DNA from: an uncultured Treponema sp.
GTDB lineage: Bacteria > Spirochaetota > Spirochaetia > Treponematales > Treponemataceae
Direction: 5' to 3'
DNA length: 38,953 nt
NCBI RefSeq assembly: GCF_945873775.1
Contig: NZ_CAMCEC010000023.1
Location: 1 to 38,953, forward strand
Positions 8,432-15,055 of this stretch are shown here, one piece after another (position 1 is the first letter of the stretch; each line of letters starts with the position of its first letter). Under the pieces are notes generated by a model. That model searched no databases, was not told the DNA's origin, and saw only the letters and a program-made list of their open reading frames with translations. Position numbers and translations under genes: made by a program.

Positions 8432-9340
8432 TTACGCAAGCTCTTTTTCAAGTTCCGGGAAAAGCGGTTGCTGCATAACTGTTTTGCACGGAAGAATATT
8501 CTGCTCAGGCTCGTAATTCAGAACAAGGGCTTCCGTCATGGAATTGCGATTCTCTTCCTTTGCTCCAGCAAAATAAAAATGCTCCTGAGTCACAATCTTG
8601 AATCTTTCATATTTTTTCAGGTTATCGTTCGTGCGGAAATTGTTGTGATGCCAAGATGACAAAATAAATTTCGCTTTTGTCTCGCAAAGAAGCGCAAACA
8701 AGTCATTCTCATCTTTTTCTGTCCAGCTGGAATAATAATCCGCATAACGTCCGGCATAAGGCGGATCGCAGTAGATAAAATCATCTTCCGTCGCCTGTGA
8801 TATTATCTCACGGAAATCCTTGTTTTCAAAAGTCCAGCGGTCTGTCATTACGGACTTGCAGTTTTCCGACTGATGAACAATTTTTGTAATATATGACTTG
8901 CTGAACCGCTCCGGCTTTTTGCAGAAAGGAATATTCCATTTGCCGTTCTTGTTGAACCGAATCATTCCGTTGAAACCTGCGCGCGAAAGAAAAAGAAAAT
9001 CCAGAGAGTCAAAATTTGAGTTGAACCTGTCACGGACGAATTTATAGTAATCGGAACTTCTTTCACCTGCCGAACTCAGATTCTGCCCTTCATCAAAAAG
9101 AAACTGCCGGATTTTTTCAGGATTTATTTCTCCGTCTTGAAGCCTTGAATAAAAATTTATTATGTGTGGATTTATGTCGGAAAGAAGAGCCTGCTTTGCG
9201 CCTGAGTTGAATGCAACCACACCAGTTCCCAAAAAAGGCTCTATCCATCTTCCGTTAAAATTTGGCTTCAGCTGCATTATCGCAGGAACAAGTTTTGTCT
9301 TTATTCCCTGGCTTTTTATAGGCGGAGTTATTATTTTCAT
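8432..9340 (-). CDS. EcoRV-type adenine methyltransferase
   Basis: A 302-residue alpha-class (D12) N6-adenine methyltransferase. The N-terminal PPIKSQGIKTKLVP, AdoMet motif PFLGTG at 35-40, GFNGMIRFN near 122-130, and catalytic DPPY at 192-195 match M.EcoRV as I remember it, so it should methylate GATATC. Its start overlaps the stop of the EcoRV-like nuclease (ATGA, 9337-9340), giving coupled translation. It protects the host against the neighbouring nuclease. Identification as an EcoRV-family enzyme is strong; the exact site is inferred from family. Confidence 0.92.
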   Translation of the reverse strand: MKIITPPIKSQGIKTKLVPAIMQLKPNFNGRWIEPFLGTGVVAFNSGAKQALLSDINPHIINFYSRLQDGEINPEKIRQFLFDEGQNLSSAGERSSDYYKFVRDRFNSNFDSLDFLFLSRAGFNGMIRFNKNGKWNIPFCKKPERFSKSYITKIVHQSENCKSVMTDRWTFENKDFREIISQATEDDFIYCDPPYAGRYADYYSSWTEKDENDLFALLCETKAKFILSSWHHNNFRTNDNLKKYERFKIVTQEHFYFAGAKEENRNSMTEALVLNYEPEQNILPCKTVMQQPLFPELEKELA

Positions 9341-10170
9341 TTCAGCTCCTCCGACTGTCCGATTTTGACTTTCAGATTTTTCAGAATATCCGAATTTTTG
9401 CTTTTATATTCGACATATTCCTTTAAATTTGTGTAAGGACGCGAAGTCTCCAGCTGAGAAGCCATGTCAGAAGTAAGATAAAATTTCCAGTAATCATCAA
9501 AAATTTCCTCGCCGAGTTCTGCAAAAGGACCTTTTCCGTTCAGAATTTTTTCCAAATCAGTTATCGAGCCGATGTTTTTTGTGTTTCCGCTTCCGGGACG
9601 CGCCGCGGCAATCTTATACTTCGGCTGTGCAAAAAATTTAAAATCATGGATTACAGACGGAATCTTGTCCAAATCCGCGGCAGAATAAATTTTCCGCTCA
9701 TCGATATTATTTTCCGACTGCGAATAAATTACACCGAGAACAAAATGTCCTGCGTATCTGCTGTACGGATAGGCGATGTTCTTTGTGCTTTCGCGGTTTC
9801 TGAAATATCCAGTGAATGCACCGAGCGTCATGCCGTTTATTCTGTCATTGCCGATTCTGTACGTCGTTTTTATATCGACCGCGAAAAGAGTTCCGTCATT
9901 TTTGTCAACAAAAGTCAAATCAGGATAAAAATTCTGTTCTGGACTTAGTTCGAGCTCAAGGTTGTTTTCTTCCGCAAATTTCTGCATAAGCGGAAAAAGC
10001 AAAAGCTCCATTACTTTTGAGATGATTTTTGTATCAAGAGAAATCGTGTAGACTTTTTTATAAACATCAATAAAGCCTTTTATAATCCACTCTTTTTCAT
10101 CTGTTGAAATCACGGACTCAAAGGAAGAAAGTTTTGACTGAAGTTTTTTTAGAAAATCATTTTTATTCAT
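9337..10170 (-). CDS. EcoRV-type restriction endonuclease
   Basis: A homologue of R.EcoRV, which cuts GATATC to blunt ends as a dimer. The match runs through the core: FYPDLTF, VDIKTTY and the DNA-recognition loop GSGNTKNIGS. In the 277-residue numbering from the ATG at 10170 the catalytic residues are Asp84, Asp99 and Lys101, with Glu55 matching EcoRV Glu45. It is about 30 residues longer than EcoRV. A GTG at 10179 is an alternative start. There is no Shine-Dalgarno sequence, and a TATAAT box ends only 9 nt before the ATG, so the message may be almost leaderless. The nuclease gene precedes and overlaps its methylase. Confidence 0.92.
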   Translation of the reverse strand: MNKNDFLKKLQSKLSSFESVISTDEKEWIIKGFIDVYKKVYTISLDTKIISKVMELLLFPLMQKFAEENNLELELSPEQNFYPDLTFVDKNDGTLFAVDIKTTYRIGNDRINGMTLGAFTGYFRNRESTKNIAYPYSRYAGHFVLGVIYSQSENNIDERKIYSAADLDKIPSVIHDFKFFAQPKYKIAAARPGSGNTKNIGSITDLEKILNGKGPFAELGEEIFDDYWKFYLTSDMASQLETSRPYTNLKEYVEYKSKNSDILKNLKVKIGQSEELK

Positions 10171-10179
10171 ACTCAACAC

Positions 10180-10185
10180 ATTATA
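10180..10185 (-). promoter_or_regulatory. -10 box of the EcoRV-like cassette
   Basis: TATAAT lies 9 nt before the ATG at 10170. A convincing -35 at normal spacing was not found. If used, transcription would begin within a few bases of the start codon and drive the nuclease, methylase and mcrC genes. Confidence 0.45.
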
Positions 10186-10218
10186 ATTATTTTAAGCGCA
10201 TTTTTCCATCAATAAAAA

Positions 10219-10293
10219 CTATCTGCCATCTTCTTCCGAATTATTTTCCGCCGAATCCAACCCAAAATACGCGATTCTAAGTTTTTCAATCAT
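10219..10293 (-). pseudogene. Displaced McrB C-terminal remnant (candidate)
   Basis: A short open frame just after the EcoRI-like methylase reads KLRIAYFGLDSAENNSEE and ends in a stop at 10219. The present mcrB frame ends with KLEKAYFLNKNEEESKD, so the spacing of KL..AYF and the acidic tail agree. The simplest reading is that this is the original end of mcrB, left behind when the EcoRI-like cassette entered the gene and a second 3' end was supplied. It starts with an ATG but has no ribosome site, and overlaps the methylase stop. It could also be an unrelated short frame, since only about 20 residues are compared. Confidence 0.5.
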
Positions 10294-11239
10294 CTGAATT
10301 AACAGTTCTTTTATTTATATCTTCAAAAAATGAATCAATACTTTCATTTTCTATGAATGAATTAGAAAAAATAGTTTCTTGCATTTTTTCTATATGTTTC
10401 TTAAAAAAAGTTTTTGACTGTATATCTGTATCACACATTATACAATTTCGTTTTTCTTCGATACATACTCTTCCAGTTGTTCCACTTCCTGCAAAGAAAT
10501 CTAAAACAACTGAATCTGGATATGAAAGAGATTTTACAAAACGACGGATGATTTCAAGAGGTTTCTGCGTTGGATGTCCAACCCGCTCCAAAGAGTTACC
10601 GTTCAAACGACCAATTTCCCAAACATTTGTAGGATTCTTTCCTTTCTTCACATTTTCAGGATTTAGACGTTTATCTTTTAAAGCATCACGTAATTCTTTT
10701 TCTCCATACGGAACACGAACAGAATCCAAATCAAAATAATACTTATCAGTTTTTGTAAGCCAAATTGCTTCTTCATGACGATTTGCAAAATATCTATGAG
10801 CAGACATTCCATTTTTGTAATACCAAATAATTGTATTAACAAGTCTAAATTTTGTTTTATGTCGGCAGTAATAAATAATTTCAATCAAATCTCCACTTTT
10901 TACATTTTGAAATTGAGTTCCACCAAAAATAACAATGTTTCCATTTGGAGAAAGAACCCTATAAGATTCATCAAGCCACTTCGCCGCCCACTCAATATAA
11001 TTTTCATACGTATCCCAATTTGCCAAATCCAAATTATATGGAGGATCAATCAAGATTAATTGAATCGAGTTATCAGGAAGAGATTTTAGGAGTTCAAGAC
11101 AGTCTTTGTTTAGTAAAATGCAATTTGTCTTTTCAGGCACTTTAAAATCTACAGAAGTCTTATGTTTTATATTATCTTTACTCATTCTATTGAGTTGCAT
11201 TAACCCAGAATTGAAATGAGATTTATTATGAATAGCCAT
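10286..11239 (-). CDS. RsrI-type GAATTC adenine methyltransferase
   Basis: A 317-residue beta-class N6-adenine methyltransferase: catalytic DPPYNLDLANWD at 65-76 comes first and the AdoMet motif LDFFAGSGTTGR comes late. Segments such as GMSAHRYFANRHEE, LDSVRVPYGEKE, KDKRLNPE, NPTNVW and GNSLERVGHPTQKP match M.RsrI, the methylase of an EcoRI isoschizomer, so it should methylate the inner adenine of GAATTC. A GGAT sequence lies 8 nt before the ATG. It starts 11 nt after the EcoRI-like nuclease gene and is distinctly A+T-rich. The pairing of an EcoRI-like nuclease with an RsrI-type methylase, not an M.EcoRI-type one, resembles RsrI itself. Confidence 0.92.
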   Translation of the reverse strand: MAIHNKSHFNSGLMQLNRMSKDNIKHKTSVDFKVPEKTNCILLNKDCLELLKSLPDNSIQLILIDPPYNLDLANWDTYENYIEWAAKWLDESYRVLSPNGNIVIFGGTQFQNVKSGDLIEIIYYCRHKTKFRLVNTIIWYYKNGMSAHRYFANRHEEAIWLTKTDKYYFDLDSVRVPYGEKELRDALKDKRLNPENVKKGKNPTNVWEIGRLNGNSLERVGHPTQKPLEIIRRFVKSLSYPDSVVLDFFAGSGTTGRVCIEEKRNCIMCDTDIQSKTFFKKHIEKMQETIFSNSFIENESIDSFFEDINKRTVNSDD

Positions 11240-11250
11240 GACTAAATCCT

Positions 11251-12084
11251 TTATTTTTTTGTTATTTGATTAAATAAATCACAAGCAAGCATTTTTATTG
11301 AAGTTTCTGCTACTTTAAGCATAATATTTAACATTTCTGATTCACTCCAAGAATTTCCATTCCCCTGTGTATAAATTGAGGCAGCTTGTAACATTATCAT
11401 TTTATTATTTGATTTTACAAATCTGTTTTTACAGAGATTCGTATTTATTGGCAAACCATAATTTGCAGCGGTTAAACGGTCAAGTCTATTTAATGCTCCG
11501 TTATTATATGTCAATTTTACAACTCGTCCATCTGGACGAGTAATAGAAATATCTTCTGTCAAAAAATTAGTTCCTTCCAAGAATAAAATATATGGAAAAT
11601 AACTTTCACCTAGCATTAAATTTGCAATTTCACAAATATTCTTATGAGAGCGTTCTATAGCATTTCCTGCTACCATTAAATCTTGATTATTATTCTTTCC
11701 AACTAAAATTCCATTTTTAATATTTTCAATATCTTTACCTTGATGCTTCGCTTCTGAAACCAATATAACTCTCCAATTATTATTGTCATCTAAAACTTCA
11801 ATCAAACCACCATCGGGCTTTATATTAGAATCTGTAACATACAAAGTTTGTCCTAATTCCTTATCTAATTTTTGAAGAACTAAATTTATTTCACTTTTGT
11901 TTATACTCGTTCTGTATCTAAATTTCAAAGCAGGAAACTTTTCTGCTAACTCTGTAATAACCTTTTTTGAAACATTGCCGACCAAATGATCATGTTTTAT
12001 CGCTTCATTTCCGAAAATTCCAATCCCCCCCCCATTTTCTTTTTGCTGTTTTGTAAGTCTACTAGATTGATTTTTACTAGCCAT
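11251..12084 (-). CDS. EcoRI-type restriction endonuclease
   Basis: A 277-residue homologue of R.EcoRI with the same length and numbering. Catalytic Asp91, Glu111 and Lys113 sit in IKPDGG and SEAKHQGKD, and the recognition segment GNAIERSHKNI at 140-150 is intact (Asn141, Glu144, Arg145), so GAATTC cleavage is expected. The ATG at 12084 has GGAG 7 nt upstream. Codons 18-20 are an unbroken run of nine G's (12025-12033), which is in frame here but prone to slippage. Position 138 is Val where EcoRI has Ala, and 192 is Thr where EcoRI has Glu. It follows the mcrB frame by 30 nt and precedes its methylase. Confidence 0.93.
   Translation of the reverse strand: MASKNQSSRLTKQQKENGGGIGIFGNEAIKHDHLVGNVSKKVITELAEKFPALKFRYRTSINKSEINLVLQKLDKELGQTLYVTDSNIKPDGGLIEVLDDNNNWRVILVSEAKHQGKDIENIKNGILVGKNNNQDLMVAGNAIERSHKNICEIANLMLGESYFPYILFLEGTNFLTEDISITRPDGRVVKLTYNNGALNRLDRLTAANYGLPINTNLCKNRFVKSNNKMIMLQAASIYTQGNGNSWSESEMLNIMLKVAETSIKMLACDLFNQITKK
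12025..12033 (-). repeat. G9 homopolymer in the EcoRI-like nuclease gene
   Basis: Nine consecutive C's on the plus strand are nine G's in the coding strand, encoding Gly18-Gly19-Gly20. Gain or loss of one base would stop the nuclease within its first part while leaving the separate methylase gene untouched. The aligned EcoRI segment has no such run. Confidence 0.9.
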
Positions 12085-12114
12085 TTTATACTCCGCCTTA
12101 TATTCTAGCATAAA

Positions 12115-13836
12115 TCAAGAAAAATCTTTACTTTCTTCTTCATTTTTATTTAAGAAATACGCTTTCTCAAGCTTCGCAAAATTTTCTTCCGCATTTTCTG
12201 TTCCGCGGAGATACTCTTTTAGAAGTCCTTCAAGGTGATAGTTCCAAAGTTTTTGGAAACGTTCGTTGCTGTCGCCTTCAAAATCATTCAGCTTCAGAAA
12301 ATAAGCACCGCCGATGTGATATGACGAAGGCGAAGAAAGTTCCGTGATTTTTGAGATTTCTTCATTCAATTTTGTGAGACGAGTTTTTGCCTCTCCTGCA
12401 ATTTCGCCAAGCTCATCAAACATTTCAAGATTTTCAGCCGCCTTGATTTCCTTGAACGCAAAACGTCGGCGGAATGCAAAGTCCATTGTGTCAACGCTGC
12501 GGTCTATGTCGTTCATTGTGCCGATAATGTAGACATTTTCGGGGATGAAAAAGCCATCATAAAATTCATCGCCTTTTTCAATCAAGTTCTGATATTGAGT
12601 TTTTATCATGCCGTTTTTTCCTCGGTAGCCGGGGTCAATGCAGAAAAACAGCTCACCGAATATTTTTGAAAGCTCGCCGCGGTTTATTTCGTCAATGATG
12701 AAGACAAATTTCTTTTCCTGAATTTTTTCGATTTTTTGAACATTAACATTTTGCTTCAAAGAGTTAATTTCTTTGTACAAAATCCAGATATAAGAATCCT
12801 GCTGAGTGCGCCACTTTCTGTTGAAAAAGGATTTTATATCAGCTCCGCTCTCAATTTTATTTTCAGAATTCAAAAGCTGAATCAAATCATTCTTAGGAAG
12901 AGACAGCTCGCTTGTTTTTTCATTTGCCGGAATTGAAACAAAGATATTTTTTTCAGCATTTTCGATTATCGTAAATTTATTTCCTGTCGCAGTTTCAAAT
13001 TCTGATTTTTCTTCAATCGCTTTTTCAAGAAAATTTTCAACTTTATCGTTTATGGAAATTTCCTTTTCCAGAACTTCAACTGACTTTTTGCTGTCAATCA
13101 AATTTTGCAGTGCCCTTTTGCAGAATTCCTTAAAAACGCCGTCTTTCCTCTCAAATCCGATTTCGCCGCCAGCCTGATTTTTCGGGCGCAGACCTTCGAC
13201 AAAATCCGTATAGTCGTAGCTCGGATGAAACTGAACAAAGCCAATTTCATTTGGTGAGCAGTCCATTCTTTCCGCAATCTGTTTGGCAAGAAATGTTTTT
13301 CCAGTTCCCGGCGCACCGTGAAGAATCAGGTTATGGGTGTGTTTTAAGAGTTCGGTCAGGTTATCAGCAAGAGAATTATCTGGCATTATCTCTTCTCCTT
13401 TAGAATTGTCAGGATTCTTCCATGCATTATACGAGATTTCAGGAATCGATTTCTCTTTTAATTTTCTTTCTTGGATACAATTTTTGATTTCTTCCAAGAA
13501 AATCAAATAATTTTTGCCGTTAAGTTCTTTTTCATCAAAGATATTTATTCCACTTTTTTTAAGATAATCTCGATTTCGCGAATCCAAAGAAATATAATCG
13601 TATGGTGAAATCCAATATAATCCCATTGTTATATTCCATTTTGTTCCTTTAAAGCCAAGTGCTTTGTCAAAAAATTTTTCTATAAGAGCAAAATCATTAT
13701 TAAAAACGGCTTCAAACAATGAACACAAAAGTGGAATTTGTTCATTCGCTGTTTCTCTCGAATAAAATGTTGACAAGCGATTGTCCATAGTCGGAATACC
13801 ATCAAAATTCAAAGGAATATCTGCTGAAAGATTCAA
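12115..13836 (-). CDS. mcrB: McrB, GTPase part (downstream of frameshift)
   Basis: This reading frame holds the AAA+ motor of McrB, which binds GTP and drives McrC. In the 573-residue reading Walker A GAPGTGKT is at 174-181, Walker B FIIDEINRG at 379-387, the McrB GTP signature MNDIDRS at 441-447 and the arginine-rich end FAFRRRF after it. The nominal start at 13836 is a TTG with no ribosome site and lies inside sequence that continues from the upstream fragment (13877-14476) if one G is removed from a G5 run. It is therefore most likely the second half of a frameshifted mcrB gene (about 786 residues when joined). The last residues KLEKAYF resemble the short remnant at 10219-10293. Confidence 0.85.
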   Translation of the reverse strand: MNLSADIPLNFDGIPTMDNRLSTFYSRETANEQIPLLCSLFEAVFNNDFALIEKFFDKALGFKGTKWNITMGLYWISPYDYISLDSRNRDYLKKSGINIFDEKELNGKNYLIFLEEIKNCIQERKLKEKSIPEISYNAWKNPDNSKGEEIMPDNSLADNLTELLKHTHNLILHGAPGTGKTFLAKQIAERMDCSPNEIGFVQFHPSYDYTDFVEGLRPKNQAGGEIGFERKDGVFKEFCKRALQNLIDSKKSVEVLEKEISINDKVENFLEKAIEEKSEFETATGNKFTIIENAEKNIFVSIPANEKTSELSLPKNDLIQLLNSENKIESGADIKSFFNRKWRTQQDSYIWILYKEINSLKQNVNVQKIEKIQEKKFVFIIDEINRGELSKIFGELFFCIDPGYRGKNGMIKTQYQNLIEKGDEFYDGFFIPENVYIIGTMNDIDRSVDTMDFAFRRRFAFKEIKAAENLEMFDELGEIAGEAKTRLTKLNEEISKITELSSPSSYHIGGAYFLKLNDFEGDSNERFQKLWNYHLEGLLKEYLRGTENAEENFAKLEKAYFLNKNEEESKDFS

Positions 13837-13876
13837 TTTCTTTTTTAGAGAATTACAGATAATCTTACGGTTTTCA

Positions 13877-14476
13877 TCAGAAGTTCCCCCTATTAAAAAT
13901 CGAAAAGAATGAGAAAAAATCTATATCAGAAACTGGCGTTCTGTCTTTGTTGTGAATAAAACTCACATATTTTTCATCAAGTTCATAGACAATTTTGACC
14001 AAATCGCTTCGATTATTCTTGAATTCCAATAATTTTTTTGCCAATTCCGTATAAAATGGAATCCATGTAAATCTCTTTTCCATAACTTCAATTCCTTTTA
14101 AAACTCCAGTTTCATCAAACGCTTCTTCCAATTCCGGACGGATTTTCAGTTCAATTCTTCCGTTCTGCATTTTTCTTCCAAGACAACAAATTGACCAGAA
14201 ACGTTCAGTTTTATCAGGACTCAAACTCAAAGGGCAATTTGTCAGTTTATGAACTTTCTCGCCTGTTCTCCAAATCGCATTGTTATAAAAATTTTTCGTT
14301 CTGCCGAATTCTTCCGCCATGTCTGTGCAGGTTGCAAGAGTTGATTTCTGAATACAGGCAAAAGCAATCAACGAATCTTCTGTAAATATATTTCTGTCCG
14401 TTACAAACTCTTTCCACTGCTCTTTTGTAATTCCCGGGTCGTACTCATTTTCTGCAGGATACCAATTTTCTTCCAT
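13877..14476 (-). CDS. mcrB: McrB N-terminal fragment (upstream of frameshift)
   Basis: A 199-residue frame beginning YPAENEYDPGITKEQW, with ATCTDMAEEFG, FYNNAIW and LKIRPELEEAF. This is the N-terminal region often found in McrB-family ATPases, presumed to recognise the DNA target. It ends SIFNRGNF and a stop. With one fewer G the frame would continue NRGTSDENRKI into the GTPase part, which is the sequence expected for the family. The ATG at 14476 is preceded by GGAG 9 nt upstream and by a TATAAT box at 14510-14515. As written the gene makes only a truncated protein. Confidence 0.8.
   Translation of the reverse strand: MEENWYPAENEYDPGITKEQWKEFVTDRNIFTEDSLIAFACIQKSTLATCTDMAEEFGRTKNFYNNAIWRTGEKVHKLTNCPLSLSPDKTERFWSICCLGRKMQNGRIELKIRPELEEAFDETGVLKGIEVMEKRFTWIPFYTELAKKLLEFKNNRSDLVKIVYELDEKYVSFIHNKDRTPVSDIDFFSFFSIFNRGNF
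13886..13890 (-). other. G5 run at the mcrB frameshift
   Basis: Five C's on the plus strand (five G's in the coding strand) sit exactly where the two McrB frames must join. Four G's would give an intact gene. It could be a true mutation, a short phase-variable tract, or a sequencing error. Confidence 0.75.
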
Positions 14477-14509
14477 AATAAATTATTTTCTCCAGTTCGT
14501 GATATTGAC

Positions 14510-14515
14510 ATTATA
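14510..14515 (-). promoter_or_regulatory. -10 box upstream of mcrB
   Basis: TATAAT lies about 33 nt before the mcrB ATG, with GGAG in between. No strong -35 is visible. It suggests that the restriction island has its own transcript, separate from the type I locus upstream. Confidence 0.45.
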
Positions 14516-14548
14516 TCCGAGTTTCAAAAACTGAACCGTTAATTTTGC

Positions 14549-15052
14549 TCACCTCTTCGACTTCTCAAACATCTGCTCCAGAAGATATTTTCCGCTTGCG
14601 GTCTTGAACACATTTTCTTTCATCGCCGGAACTGACTCACGCTTGCAGTAGCCTTCCATTACGTTCACGATAAAATCCGCCTCAACGAGAATCTGAAAAT
14701 CCAGGCCGTCGATTGCCTTGTACGTGTGGTGGTGCCCGATTATAAAGCAGATTCGCTCAACATCGGGAGCAGGAAGCGAGAGCGGCTCAAGGAGTTTCCG
14801 CGCGATTGCAGGTCCTTCCGCCTCCTGATGCTGAGGCTGGCTGTTTCCATATTTTTCCTTGCTCACCTTAACGCCGATGTCGTGAAGATACGCCGCGACT
14901 TCCGTTATAAAAAGCGTATGCCCGTCCACGTTTTCCATCTGCGCAATGAGACGACTGTAGCCATGCACCGCCATTAAATGATGAATGTTCGGGCCGTCCG
15001 GGTCGTAGTCAAAAATTGATTTCAGAAGCGGGGTCAGGTTCATTTTTTCCAT
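14549..15052 (-). CDS. HD-domain phosphohydrolase
   Basis: A 167-residue HD-superfamily protein. The metal set is visible as His30 (MAVHGYS), His57-Asp58 (AYLHDIG), the HHH at 107-109 and Asp126 (LVEADFI). Such proteins hydrolyse phosphoesters, often nucleotides; the substrate is not evident. The ATG at 15052 lies 3 nt after the hsdM stop and its ribosome site GGAGT is inside the hsdM end, so translation is coupled to hsdM. This placement as the last gene of a type I restriction locus is unusual and may mean an accessory nucleotide-related role, which is inference. Confidence 0.85.
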   Translation of the reverse strand: MEKMNLTPLLKSIFDYDPDGPNIHHLMAVHGYSRLIAQMENVDGHTLFITEVAAYLHDIGVKVSKEKYGNSQPQHQEAEGPAIARKLLEPLSLPAPDVERICFIIGHHHTYKAIDGLDFQILVEADFIVNVMEGYCKRESVPAMKENVFKTASGKYLLEQMFEKSKR

Positions 15053-15055
15053 AAG

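Noticed and set aside
13836..13836. TTG at 13836 as a true start of a separate McrB-like gene
   Set aside because: No ribosome site, and the sequence just upstream continues the McrB family pattern in the same frame.
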